This document shows positions 44,422-54,724 of a DNA stretch of 64,000 nt, one piece after another. The DNA lies in assembly GCF_014851395.1 (NCBI RefSeq), contig NW_024040707.1:4028349-4092348 (forward strand), written 5' to 3'. The notes under the pieces are model-generated. The model had not been told where the DNA came from and ran no database searches. It worked only from the letters and a program-made list of their open reading frames with translations. Position numbers and translations under genes: made by a program. Origin of the DNA: Micropterus salmoides (Eukaryota; Chordata; Actinopteri; Centrarchiformes; Centrarchidae). Every line of letters starts with the position of its first letter. Positions within the stretch are counted from its first letter, which is position 1.

Positions 44422-45767
44422 TCACGTAAGTCATGTGTGGACCGCACCACATGCTGTATGTGCGCAGCTAACATTTCTGAGCCCCGTTTGTTTGGGTGAA
44501 GTCCGTCTGTCTTAAAAAGAGACATTCTTTGCCAGAAAATATTAAAATTATCCACATAAAACACACGGTGAGCCCTGCAGGCGGACTGGAGCCAGTCGTG
44601 GAGGCCAAGGAGTCTACTGAAGCGGCCAGCATCGCGACCGACTGTGGGAATGGGACCAGAGATAAAAACGGACTTTCCGCACTGCTTTAAAAAGTTAAGA
44701 AGACGGTTAAAATCTAATTTTGTCAGCTCAGACTGCCGAAGAGCTGTGTCATTTGTTCCGACATGGACTATCACTCTTGTGATGGAGGACGGGAGCGACG
44801 GCATCAGGTCCTGGAGTTTTTTTAAAATGTCAGCCGTGGTGGCACCAGGGAAGCAGCGAGTGGTAGCGTTAAAGAAACGGAGGTTTCTGGTTATGGAGTC
44901 ACCAATTATTAGTGTGGTTGGGGAGAAAAGAGGACGAGGAGATGCTGGTTGTTGGGATCCAGAGCAGGACTGAGCAGAATCTGCTTCAACACTGCGTGCG
45001 GACTGAGGATGGAGTGTGTGAACTGTTGAGTGTTGTGTTGGAGTAGCAGTAACAGACCTGACAGAAGGGCTACCCGACGGTGCAGGGTAGAGACGGCCTC
45101 CGGAGCGTCTGAGCACAGCCTCCTTCAGGATCCTATGTCGGGAAGCGGAGGTTTTTGACCGGGATGACGGCCGCCGATCAAGTCCGGCGGCAGACCGGCG
45201 GCCCAGTGCAGGAGATGTAGCCGTTGGAGGAGATGCAACAGTGTCGGCAGGCACTGTGCGCCGAAAGAGATCCGTATCAGGGAGACTCGAAGCCGCAGGT
45301 GAATCCGCTGGATGGACCGGAGTGTCGTTAGACAAGGCTGCATAGCGGTTGGAGAGGCCGATGTCCGGAGGAGAGGCAGCCCCATCCGAGCCTCTCTTGC
45401 AGCCACGGACCACCACTTCAGCCCAGGTTGACTGATGCTTCGGAGTCGAGCAGGATGAAAGCCTGGGAAGACTAGAGGGGTCCCAAAACACGGTGTCCTG
45501 GATGTTAGCGGTTGCGCTAAGAGAAACAATCTGTTTGGCTTGTACTGAAGCTACATCCATAAAGCCAGTCAGCAGGGAATCTTTCTCTTTGAGTTCCTCT
45601 GAAAGTCGTCGGATGTCTTCCATAAGGTCAGCAATCTTCTTGTTCGCTTTCTTAAGGAGTGAGCAGTCCTCAAGGGGCAGAGTTATCTCGGCTTGCATAG
45701 TCACCGGAGCTTTGTTGCGATCAGTAGCGTTGATCGCGTTTTTACGGTCATCTATCTTAAAATCCAT
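44418..45767 (-). CDS. L2-clade LINE ORF1 protein, intact (449 aa)
   Basis: A complete open frame for the retrotransposon's RNA-packaging protein. Residues about 35-68 form a likely coiled coil (CSLLKKANKKIADLMEDIRR, then LSEELKEKD). Residues about 100-280 are a Ser/Pro/Arg-rich linker. Residues about 287-445 form an SGNH-type esterase domain: GDSIT at 289, GTND at 337, DGLH at 421-424, so Ser, Asn and the Asp-x-x-His pair are all present. In zebrafish L2 elements such ORF1 proteins self-associate and have esterase activity. The frame has no stop over 1.35 kb although ORF2 is broken, so the insertion is probably recent. The ORF1 stop overlaps the ORF2 start by ATGA. Confidence 0.88.
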   Translation of the reverse strand: MDFKIDDRKNAINATDRNKAPVTMQAEITLPLEDCSLLKKANKKIADLMEDIRRLSEELKEKDSLLTGFMDVASVQAKQIVSLSATANIQDTVFWDPSSLPRLSSCSTPKHQSTWAEVVVRGCKRGSDGAASPPDIGLSNRYAALSNDTPVHPADSPAASSLPDTDLFRRTVPADTVASPPTATSPALGRRSAAGLDRRPSSRSKTSASRHRILKEAVLRRSGGRLYPAPSGSPSVRSVTATPTQHSTVHTLHPQSARSVEADSAQSCSGSQQPASPRPLFSPTTLIIGDSITRNLRFFNATTRCFPGATTADILKKLQDLMPSLPSSITRVIVHVGTNDTALRQSELTKLDFNRLLNFLKQCGKSVFISGPIPTVGRDAGRFSRLLGLHDWLQSACRAHRVFYVDNFNIFWQRMSLFKTDGLHPNKRGSEMLAAHIQHVVRSTHDLRE

Positions 45768-46465
45768 GTCGGATGACTAAAATCCTTAACCCACGTAAAA
45801 CTTAAATAAAGTTAAGTTAAATAAAAGGATATAAAAAACGAAAAAAGTGGATTAAAACTGGATAAGAGTCCGGTTCAAGACGGAGCTTCCGACAGGTGGC
45901 TACAGACGCCAACGCATGCGTAGAGTGCAGATTACGTCAGCAATTACGTCAGAGATCTTGTGACAAGATGATGCAAGTGAAATGTTAATGTGAGTGTCCA
46001 TCATCATCCCATTTCCCTACTATGCTACAGTGTCATACTTAATTTATTTTGTTTACTTTCTACTTCATAGTCCCTAACCTGGAAATACTGCTCTCTGCAC
46101 TCGATGTTTTCTTATCAAACAACCAGCTCTTCAAGTTAAAACATATGTGAAACAACATTCAAAATGATTTTCCAAGACTCAGTTCAGAATGAGGTCTGAG
46201 CAGAGTCATGAATTTAATATAAATAGTCATACATCTGATTTGATACCTATAGGGGAGAGTCTGGAAGTGGATGGAAAATATTACCTCCCCCCTCTTTGTT
46301 TATTGTTGGTTTTTCTAGTGGGAGATAATTTCTAAGAAACCAGTTAAAGGTGCGAACCACGCCACTTCTGAGGCTTATTGATATTTTTAAGTGACATGGC
46401 CAAGCAAGGCAAGTTTATTTGCACTTTTCTACCACTGAGGTGATTCACAGTGCAATACATGAGGT

Positions 46466-46562
46466 GAGTAATACAGGATAATTTTTGTGAATCGCGTGTT
46501 GAGGCTTGTGTTGATGACGTATGTGGTGACGTTCGAAGCCTCGCGAGTGGGCGGTACGTGAC
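46466..46562 (+). mobile_element. hAT-element fragment
   Basis: AGTAATACAGGATAATTTTT through CCTCGCGAGTGGGCGGTACG to GACCGATTCAGG matches the interior of the hAT-like element at 48696-49533 (48731-48834), with scattered differences. Confidence 0.6.
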
Positions 46563-46654
46563 CGATTCAGGATCTGCAAAAGGACTGAACAAAACAAATA
46601 TATTGTATTCTTTTTTTTTTTACCGAATGCTTTTGAATTGACAGAACCTGAAAG

Positions 46655-46985
46655 TTGGAATTGCAGCAACTTTTGTCGTGGGCCTTGGGCACCCTTTTCT
46701 ACTGGCAGTTTGCCTACAGAGCCAATAGGTCTGCGGATGATGCAATAAGCATGGCCCTCCACTTTACCCTTCAGATCATCCTTCGGCTCTGCTGCAGGAC
46801 CAGCTCTCCCATCTCAGTATGCCTAACTCCACCTGCACTTTCTTTCTGACAGGAAGCAGCACATGAAGCTGAACCTACAGGTGGACTCATCCCGACGATC
46901 ATGGAGACAGAACAACTTGGTGCTTAATGTTTTTAAGTGGACTGTGGATTTCAGGAGGAACATTATAAAATCCTTAAAGGTTCAG
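46655..46985 (+). mobile_element. LINE RT fragment
   Basis: The plus strand reads FAYRANRSADDAISMALHF, the QFAYRxxRSVDDA motif of the RT fingers/palm region of fish LINEs. A second frame reads NNLVLNVFKWTVDFRRN. It probably belongs to the same family as 22-550. The copy is short and frameshifted. Confidence 0.65.
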
Positions 46986-46989
46986 GTCA

Positions 46990-47640
46990 TCAGGTTTTGA
47001 GTGTATGCTCTCATTATGGTGTCAACTTAAATTTAACACCAAAGGAGTAATCTGCTACATACAGTATAGCTTGACATTGTCAAGTATCATGATTATGATG
47101 CTCTTCAATATGTGCTTCTATATTTAAGACAATTCAGAAAAGGACACATTTAATCTTCATCTTCCCAAACAGTTTAAAAGTAGATGTGCTAGGAAATTAT
47201 ATAAATCGAACCAATTAAACTGTCCACAAAAAGTAGATCATCATTTTATTAGAAGCTTTAGGTGTTGCAGAAACAGAAGATTTTACAACTGCATTTGGAA
47301 AATAATGTTAATGTATTTTAACCATGGCCACTGTGTTGACACAGAGACATAGTAGAGAGAGTGTCCAGTAGGTCTAGTTAAACCAGAAGTCATTCTTTGT
47401 CTGCTGTCTGAATGAGTGGCTGAATGTGTTTGCTCTAAGCAACTTTTTGTCATGTTGTGTGGACATAAGTCTGTTTACACAGTCACACTGTGGGGAAGTT
47501 TTACGGTAAGGCAAATAGTGGTTATGGTTACAGTAAGTCTCCAGGAAATTAATGATGTAATGTCCTCTGACGTGATAGAAACACAACTGTGTTTGTGTGC
47601 TTTTGTACTTTGTACACAACTAGAAAGTGGTGGTTGTAGT
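46990..47640. repeat. Diverged copy of the 52.6-kb and 54.9-kb segment
   Basis: From CATCAGGTTTTGAGTGTATG to the GTGATAGAAACACAACTGTG region the sequence parallels 52627-53325 with many substitutions and indels. It lies in the last intron of the lectin copy-4 relic, indicating that the later copies came from duplication of that relic. Confidence 0.65.
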
Positions 47641-48319
47641 TGATGATTAAGGTTAGAGTTGGGGGCTGGGAAATGCAACATCAGTAAGGGTATACACACA
47701 ATTGTATTAGTACAAGCATGTGTGCGCATGTTTAGCCTCAGTAGAGTGAAACAGCCCATATTAACTACCATTCATTATCTCAGAGCTACTCACTTTGACG
47801 TGTGCAAGTGCAACTGCAAGTACTTTAGGGGCCGAAACAGCAGTGTCCAAACTGAGTTGCTCAATCTGATATCACAGCTGTTTTGTACCATTACAGCTGT
47901 GGGTACGGAGTGATGTGAGACATTAATGCACGTTAAGATCTGGGTGTTTCTAGTTTCAGTAAAGATAGGCAACTGTACATTTCAGCAACTTCGGTGATGG
48001 GCCTTGAGCTGCTGATTTTTCGGGTCTGAGGGGCAGGTCCTACATGTGGCCCAGTTGCTGGGACCATAATCAGCACTGTAGACGGATATGACCTGCCCTA
48101 CACCTGAGAAAGAAACATTGGAGAGGTAATGGAGTTAATGCAGGTTTGCAAAAGAGACAAATGCAATGCATAACCTATTTATTTAACCTATTTTTCCCCC
48201 TAGGTTTTTATTTATTTATTAAGTATTGTTCCTTTTTGTATTTATTGTTGTATTTGCTTCGCTGGTAAGTCAGTGCCTACTGTTTGGTGCTGACATGTAT
48301 GTGTGTATGTCATGTCTAG

Positions 48320-49911
48320 TGTTGTGTGTTGGACAGAGAGGACCCAAACGCAATGCTCAGACGAAACAGGTTTTATTAAGGGAAAAAAAGGAGTTGAGAG
48401 AGTGGAGGTGAGGGAGAGGTGGATGCCGGGGAACACGGGGACGGGGGACCGAGGAGCAAGTAGGGCAGTAGGGGCTGAGGCAAGGGAGCCGAGGGACACC
48501 GGGGGCCGAGGACCAAGGAGGCTGAGACGAGGGAGCTGGGGGGCAACAGACTGAGGAAGAGAGGAGGCACAGGATAACTGACTGGGGGTTGGTGGAGGAG
48601 TGTGGTGGAAGACGCCCGAGGGGGGAGGGCAGGTGGGCAAGCCCAGCTGACTCGACGGTCGACAGAGGTGAGTGAACCTGGGGAAAGGCAGACGGTAGTG
48701 ATGTGTCAGTCCGTATCGAGGCTGTGTCGAGTAATACAGGATGATTTTTGTGAAGCGCGTATCGAGGCTTGTGTTGATGACGTATATGGTGACGTCCGAA
48801 GCCTCGCGAGCCAGCCGTACATGACTGATTCAGGAGATGGTTTGCGGGTTTGGCGTGTGATTCGAAAGGACCAGCAAAATGCAACGGACCCTCCTCAACA
48901 TTTTGTGGACTTTTGAACTTGAACACAATGAGATTTTATCTACAGCTCATTTTAAATGACAAAAAAAGTTTATCAACTTATGTCAGAATTGCTTTGATCA
49001 AATAACTTAAAAAATTGTGATGAAACAGAGGAAAAGAAAGTGTTGACATTTTGTGGCTTTGGTAAGAATTAAACTCTTACCCCATATTACCCTAATAATA
49101 ACTTTCTAAGCAGGTAGAATCATCTCCAAAAAAAAAAAAAAAAAACACCTGAAGCACTGTGGAAGTGTTATTTTTAAATAAAGATGAATAAAATGTTGTC
49201 TCTATTATCTAAAGTCACAAACCAAGTTATCATAACCCTCTCCCTTTTTTCCACTTTCCTTCTGACTCTGTCATTGTATCATAAAGACAGACACCTTATT
49301 AAAAAGCTAATCAGTCATGGATTGGAATCACGAACATCATTCATTCATTTATTAAATTCAAAGCTTTACACACCAAAGCCATGTTGCTGTTATAATCACT
49401 CTGCCTGTTTTACATTTATTGTCCACTTGATGGCACAGTAGAGCAAATGAAGCACCGTGAAGCTTCAGCCCATGAGTGAACCAATTGGATGGAAAGCTTC
49501 AATGCTTCATAAAGCTTCATCTCGCCATCACTAGCAGACAGACAGACAGGCTTAGTAACTGGGAAAACAGAACGGGGAACAGAGATGTTGCAAGATCAAA
49601 GCTTGAGTCAAGTAGTGGCACCAGGTCAGGAGCAACGATGATCAAGCGGAGATTGTGTGGAGAACCGGGATTGAAATACTGGCAGAGATGGAGTTGATTA
49701 CTGGCAGGTGTGGCAGGCAAAGGAGGTGGCTGACGAGGTGCAGGTGTGGATCGTCAGCTGGGCTCAGGAGCAGAGAGAGAGGGAGAGCACACGCAGGGGG
49801 AGAGGAGGAGACACAGAGAAGCAGGGAAAACACAGGGGAAAACAGAACGGTAGGAAAAACAATGAGAAAATGGACAGGACACTCACTTTCAGCCGGGCTG
49901 TCACCACAACA
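48320..49911 (-). mobile_element. Solo LTR interrupted by a hAT element
   Basis: GTCTAG flanks both ends (48314-48319 and 49912-49917). The element starts TGTTGTGTG and ends CACCACAACA, with TGTTGTG/CACAACA inverted ends. On the minus strand AATAAAAC is followed by TTTGGGTCCTC, as in 15831-16366; the ends CAGCCGGGCTG.CACCACAAC also match that element. Removing the nested element (48696-49533 plus one 8-bp repeat) leaves about 746 bp. The Pro/Ser-rich minus ORFs are composition artefacts. Confidence 0.78.
48696..49533. mobile_element. hAT-like non-autonomous element nested in the LTR
   Basis: The ends TAGTGATG and CATCACTA are inverted, and 8-bp target duplications GCAGACGG (48688-48695) and GCAGACAG (49534-49541) differ by one base. 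The right subterminal region repeats AAGCTTCA motifs. The interior has no transposase frame. The GAGATTTTAT and ATAAAGATG stretches are unremarkable. Confidence 0.75.
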
Positions 49912-49919
49912 GTCTAGAC

Positions 49920-49990
49920 TGTAAAGTAGCAATGTGCACTATGTGGCCAAGGAAAAACTCTCCTTGGAGATAATAAAGTTTATCTAATCT
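49920..49990 (+). repeat. LINE-tail-like fragment
   Basis: GGAGATAATAAAGTTTATCT followed by AATCTTAAC resembles the 3' tails of fish non-LTR elements. Too short to classify. Confidence 0.35.
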
Positions 49991-49995
49991 TAACT

Positions 49996-50095
49996 TATAT
50001 GACCTGCCCTATACCTGGGAAAGAATGGTAATGGAGTTAATGCAGGTTTGCAAGAACGAGAAATGCAATGCATAACCTAATTAATATAATTCTTC
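49996..50095 (-). pseudogene. Second scrap of the lectin copy-4 relic
   Basis: TATGACCTGCCCTATACCTG through GGAGTTAATGCAGGTTTGCA to AATGCATAACCTAA repeats 48087-48182 (end of exon 7, intron 6 and start of exon 6) with small differences. This indicates a local duplication of the relic around the LTR insertion. Confidence 0.6.
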
Positions 50096-50118
50096 CATAA
50101 TGAGAATTTAAGACAATA

Positions 50119-51725
50119 CAGGTGCTGGTCATATAATTAGAATATCATCAAAAAGTTGATTTATTTCAGTAATTCCATTCAAAAAGTGAAACTTAGATAT
50201 TATATTCATTCATTACACACAGACTGATATATTTCATATGTTTATTTCATTTAATTGTGATGATTAAAACTGACAACTAATGAAAATCCCAAATTCAGTA
50301 TCTCTGAAAATTAGAATATTACTTAAGACCAATACAAAAAAAGGATTTTTAGAAATGTTGGCCAACTGAAAAGTATGAACATGAAAAGTATGAGCATGTA
50401 CAGCACTCAATACTTAGTTGGGGCTCCTTTTGCCTGAATTACTGCAGCAATGCAGCGTGGCATGGAGTCGATCAGTCTGTGGCACTGCTCAGGTGTTATG
50501 AGAGCCCAGGTTGCTCTGATAGTGGCCTTCAGCTCTTCTGCATTGTTGGGTCTGGCGTATCAAATCTTCCTCTTCACAATACCCCATAGATTTTCTACAG
50601 GGTTAAGGTCAGGCCAGTTTGCTGGCCAATTAAGAACAGGGATACCATGGTCCTTAAACCAGGTACTGGTAGCTTTGGCACTGTGTGCAGGTGCCAAGTC
50701 CTGGAAAATGAAATCTGCATCTCCATAAAGTTGGTCAGCAGCAGGAAGCATGAAGTGCTCCAAAACTTCCTGGTAGACGGCTGCGTTGACCTTGGACCTC
50801 AGAAAACACAGTGGACCAACACCAGCAGATGACATGGCACCCCAAACCATCACTGACTGTGGAAACTTTACACTGGACTTCAAGCAACGTGGCTTCTGTG
50901 CCTCTCCTCTCTTCCTCCAGACTCTGGGACCTTAGTTTCCAAAGGAAATGCAAAATTTACTTTCATCAGAGAACATAACTTTGGACCACTCAGCAGCAGT
51001 CCAGTCCTTTTTGTCTTTAGCCCAGGCTAGACGCTTCTGACGCTGTGTCTTGTTCAAGAGTGGCTTGACACAAGGAATGCGACAGCTGAAACCCATGTCT
51101 TGCATATGTCTGTGCGTGGTGGTTCTTGAAGCACTGACTCCAGCTGCAGTCCACTCTTTGTGAATCTCCCCCACATATTTGAATAGGTTTTGTTTCACAA
51201 TCCTCTCCAGGGTGCGGTTATCCCTATGGCTTGTACACTTTTTTCTACCACATCTTTTCCTTCCCTTCGCCTCTCTATTAATGTGCTTGGACACAGAGCT
51301 CTGTGAACAGCCAGCCTCTTTAGCAATGACCTTTTGTGTCTTGCCCTCCTTGTGCAAGGTGTCAATGGTCGTCTTTTGGACAGCTGTCAAGTCAGCAGTC
51401 TTCCCCATGATTATGTAGCCTACAGAACTAGACTGAGAGGCCATTTAAAGGCCTTTGCAGGTGTTTAGAGGTAATTAGCTGATTATAGTGTGGCACCAGG
51501 TGTCTTCAATATTGAACCTTTTCACAATATTCTAATTTTCTGAGATACTAATTTGGGGGTTTTCATTAGTTGTCAGTTATAATAATCAAAATGAAAATGA
51601 ATGAACACTTGAAATATATCAGTCTGTGTGGAATGAATGTATACTTTATACAAGTTTCACTTTGAATGGAATTACTGAAATAAATCAACTTGTTGATGAT
51701 ATTCTAATTACATGACCAGCACCTA
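50119..51725 (-). mobile_element. Tc1-like transposon, nearly intact, about 213-bp inverted repeats
   Basis: The left end CAGGTGCTGGTCATATAATT after TA (50117-50118) and an inverted right end (CATGACCAGCACCT, 51711-51724) before TA (51726-51727). The inverted repeats run about 50119-50331 and 51513-51725. The outermost right base is A where G is expected. The element carries one transposase gene with two in-frame stops. Confidence 0.92.
50407..51444 (-). pseudogene. Tc1-like transposase with two nonsense codons
   Basis: One continuous frame on the minus strand runs from 51444 (or the second Met, MGKTADLTAVQ, about 36 nt later) to a terminal TGA at 50409-50407. It has a paired helix-turn-helix N-terminus (KTQKVIAKEAGCSQSSVSKH), GRKR basic motif, and catalytic residues in MFSDESKF, FQDLAPAH and WPDLNPVENLWG. 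A TAA at 50934-50932 (after ISFGN) and a TGA at 50559-50557 (after VKRKI) interrupt it. No indel was needed to keep the frame, so the copy is young and only lightly mutated. Confidence 0.9.
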
Positions 51726-51759
51726 TAGTAGAAAGGTCAAGATTAAGTTCAGTACTTTC

Positions 51760-51865
51760 CTCCTGCAGTTTGCCTACAGAGCCAACAGATCTGTGAAAGA
51801 TGCAATGAGTGTGGCCTAATACATGTGTACACATACCTGGCAATAAAGCTGATTCTGATTTCTTG
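51760..51865 (+). mobile_element. LINE fragment with 3' tail
   Basis: It reads QFAYRANRSVKDAMSVA and then jumps to the 3' tail TACCTGGCAATAAAGCTGAT followed by TCTGATT. This is an internally deleted piece of the family seen at 46655-46985 and 35423-35560. Confidence 0.6.
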
Positions 51866-51869
51866 TTGC

Positions 51870-52400
51870 AAGCTGTTTTCCAGAACATTTTTAATAAAAG
51901 CTTTGAAAAAGTGATGGTGTCCTGTCCCCCAGTGTAAATGACACCTATCTTTCAGTACTTTGAAATGTCCCACTCGTCAGTTCACGACAAGCGACGAGCT
52001 ACATTCAGCACACGGATGCTTGAGAGGCACCCGCGCTTCTCTTCTCTCTTGTCTCTCTCCGCCAACAGTGTTTAGCAGGCAGGCGAGAATGGGAACATGA
52101 CCATCATGTAGCGCCCAGAGTAGGCTACCTGATGGAGAGGGCAGAGGACAGTACCGGCAGCTTGGGAGAAGTCCCGGTATGCAAGAAAATGTCCGGTACG
52201 CCAATGAGTAAAATGTCGAGGTGCGGTCCAGCCCGCTTCAAACACTGTTGTCAACAGAATGTGTTTGATTGTTTGATCCTTTCTAAATGTCATTTTTCTT
52301 ATTTCATTACTTTAAATAGTTCTTCACCCTTAGAAATGTTTTTGTACTGCTGTAACATGTACATGCTCTTTGAGGGGATCAATAAAATCTCATTGTATCT
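51870..52400. other. Gene-free, locally CpG-richer stretch
   Basis: No gene recognised. Around 52000-52240 the composition is GC-richer (CGAGCTACATTCAGCACACG, CCGGTATGC, GTCCGGTACGCC), perhaps part of an unrecognised element. AATAAAATCTCATTG lies at 52381-52395. Confidence 0.35.
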
Positions 52401-52409
52401 TGAATACAG

Positions 52410-53177
52410 CCTTCATTTGTGAAGATCAGTTGAGGTCACATGAGGTGTCTTGCTCTGATGAAGATTTTGTTGATCACTGAAATTAACTATCATAAAACTT
52501 CTCGCTGTTTTTTGTTTTTTTTTACACTTTAATGGTGTGATAGCAGACCAGGATGTTAAACAGGATTATCTTAATTAAACACTTAGAGGTGTTTGTTTAG
52601 AGATGCCATTAAAGAAGTCCACGTCATCAGGTTTTGAGTGTATGCTCTCATTATGGTGTTGACCCTGACATCAGATTTAACACCAAAGGAGTAATCTAAT
52701 AGATACAGTATATCTCAGCACTGTCAAGTATCATGATTATGATGCTCTTTAAATATGTGCTTATATATATTTATCTTCCCAAAATGAATCTTGCATAAAG
52801 TAGGTATGAGTGTATTTGATCACTTCATATTTCTTAATTAATTATTGCTTTCTTTCTTATGTGTTATCTATTTATCTTCTCTTTTATTGTTGTATTGTTA
52901 TTATTGTTATTGTTGAGGCGCTCTGAAATTATATAAATCGAACTGATAAAACTGTCCACAAAAAGTAGATCATCATTTTATCAGCTACAGAGCAGCTTCA
53001 GGTGTTGCAGAAACACAAGATTTTAAAGTTGCATTTGGAAAATAATGTTAACGTAAATTAACCGTGGCCACTGTGTTGACAGTCATAATAGAGAGTGTAC
53101 ATTAGGTCTAGTCATTCTTTGTCTGCTGTCTGGATGAGTAGCTGAATGTGTTTGCTCTGAACAACTTTTTGTCATGT
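52410..53177. repeat. Direct duplication, first copy
   Basis: From CTTCATTTGTGAAGATCAGT to TTTTTGTCATGTTG this about 770-bp segment is nearly identical to 54725-55493. The few differences are near the start (GAGGTC versus TAGAAC) and in short homopolymers. No gene is inside. It is homologous to the lectin-relic intron at 46990-47640. Confidence 0.85.
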
Positions 53178-53326
53178 TGTGTGGACATAAATCTGTTTAC
53201 ACAGTCACACTGTGGGGAAGTGTTACAGTAAGGCAAGTAGTGGTTATGGTTAGGTTTACAGTAAGTCTCCAGGAAATTGTAATGTCTTCTGAAGTGATAG
53301 AAACATGACTGTATTTATGTGCTTTA

Positions 53327-54440
53327 CAGTGTGCACAATTATTAGGCACTTGAATATATATGATCATTTTTATGCATCGTTCCCAACTCCAAGATGTATA
53401 AAGTTGAATGCGTATTGTATTTAAGAAAGTCAGGTGATGTGTATTTGTGTAATACCCTTTATCAAGGTGTGCATACATTTTAGGCAGCGTCATTACCTCA
53501 GGTAAAATGGGCCAACAAAGAGATTTGACTGACACTGAAAAGTAAAAAATTGTAAAATGCCTTTCAGATGGGATACAACACTCTTGAAATAGCTAAACTT
53601 TTGAGGCCTGACCACCAGATAAACTTTTTGTTGCTAATACTCAACTGGAACGCAAAAAGCGCATGAAGAAGAAAAGGTGCAAGTTAACTGCGAAATATAG
53701 CAGTTTCTTGATTTGTTGATGATCAACTTTCACTGAAGCAGGATCTACAGCCTCACAAATGCTGTTCAAAGAGGCGTATTGTCTTCCCTGAATGTAAATC
53801 TCACGTTTGAGAAGGCCCCACAAGTTCTCTATAGGATTTAAGTCAGGTGAGGATGGGGGCCAGGTTATTATTCTGGCATCTTTGAGGCCCTTGCTGGCTT
53901 CTTGAATGCTGAGAGTCACTTCCTGTACTACTGCTTGAAGAAAGTATCTTCTAGAAACTGGCAGCAGGTTTGGGAGTTGAGCTTCAGTCAATCTTCAACC
54001 CAAAAAGGTCCAACTATCTCATCTTTAATGATGGCAGCCCCTAACAATACCCCTCCTCCACCTTGCTGGTGCCTGAGTTGAAGTGGTGCCGTGTTCATCA
54101 GTGATCCAGCCACGGACCCATCCATCTGGTCCATCAAGACTCACTCTCACTTCATCTGTCTAGAAAACCTTTGAAAAATCTGTCTTCAGGTATTTCTTTG
54201 CCCAATCTTGATGCTTCAACTTGTGAAACTTATTCAGTAGTGGTCGTGTCTCAGCCTTCCACATCACTGAGCACTTGGCACCTTGTACTTCAAGACTCTC
54301 CAAGTAGATTGCAGTTCTGGAATATGGTGGCACTGGAGGATAATGGGTTTCTGGTTGCTTCACGTTTAATTCTACTCAAGTGTTTTGCATTTAATTTGCG
54401 CTTTTTCTTCTTTTTGAGAAGAATACAAACCATTCTGATA
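53327..54440 (-). mobile_element. Tc1-like transposon, truncated
   Basis: The left end CAGTGTGCACAATTATTAGG follows TA (53325-53326), inside the segment duplicated from the lectin relic; the relic at about 47602-47615 shows the empty site. No matching right end is found here. Sequence homologous to its inner part reappears at 55494-55620 after the second duplicate. Confidence 0.75.
53641..54363 (-). pseudogene. Tc1-like transposase remnant
   Basis: The minus strand has a KLKHQDWAKKYLKTDFSKVF-type segment (54240-54160, a first-Asp region altered by mutation) and a C-terminal segment 53991-53641 with ARIITWPPSSPDLNPIENLW and GLLKREIYIQG, including the catalytic Glu. The parts lie in different frames and the second-Asp region is corrupted. 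Dead copy of a Tc1 family distinct from the other two in the window. Confidence 0.75.
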
Positions 54441-54724
54441 CTGACCTGTCCTGACCTGTCCTATCAAATCTTTAAGTAATATTTATTTAAATTTTGATGT
54501 TAATTGAAACATTTTAAATGCCCCACCACCACCACCAAATGAACACCACAGTCAGTCCTCTGATGGTAAATGCAGTGCTCCTACAGCTAAATTTCTGGCC
54601 CCATAACTAGGACTTTTTCTCCCGTTGAATCTCTTTTGATGGATTTTTTGGCATTTGCAACAGATTGAGAATAAATTTTATAGATATACATAAAACCAAC
54701 TTGAAGAATTTCATTTAAAAATCC

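Larger units (their letters stand above)
41460..45955 (-). mobile_element. L2-clade LINE, nearly full length
   Basis: The minus strand carries, in order: a 5' untranslated region from about 45955, ORF1 (45767-44418), ORF2 (44421 to about 41616, broken), and a 3' tail TTTGAAAAGTGCTCTACAAG ending in ATT repeats at about 41463-41475. A second, 5'-truncated copy of the same family lies at 58307-61805. Target duplications were not resolved. Zebrafish L2 elements with an esterase-type ORF1 protein are the closest match in organisation that I know. Confidence 0.9.
46563..48165 (-). pseudogene. Rhamnose-binding lectin copy 4, decayed 3' half
   Basis: The minus strand keeps remnants of exon 6 (about 48142-48165), exon 7 (about 48106-47968: GQVISVYSADYG, then P where R of YGR is expected, ending near EVAE), exon 8 (about 47895-47795, with stops and lost DPC and KYLE motifs) and exon 9 (about 46566-46580, TTTTGCAGATCCTG). 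Exon 7 is frameshifted after YG. Exons 1-5 are absent. The last intron contains a LINE fragment and a segment repeated at 52.6 and 54.9 kb. The downstream flank keeps the TTTATTTGCAC poly(A) context of copy 3, so this is a genuine array member that died. Confidence 0.75.

Noticed and set aside
42285..44970. Plus-strand ORFs within the LINE at 41.5-46 kb
   Set aside because: They are antisense shadows of LINE ORF1 and ORF2; they contain no motifs.
48357..48926. 189-residue minus-strand ORF rich in Pro and Ser
   Set aside because: Same LTR family and same composition effect; it also crosses into the nested hAT-like element.
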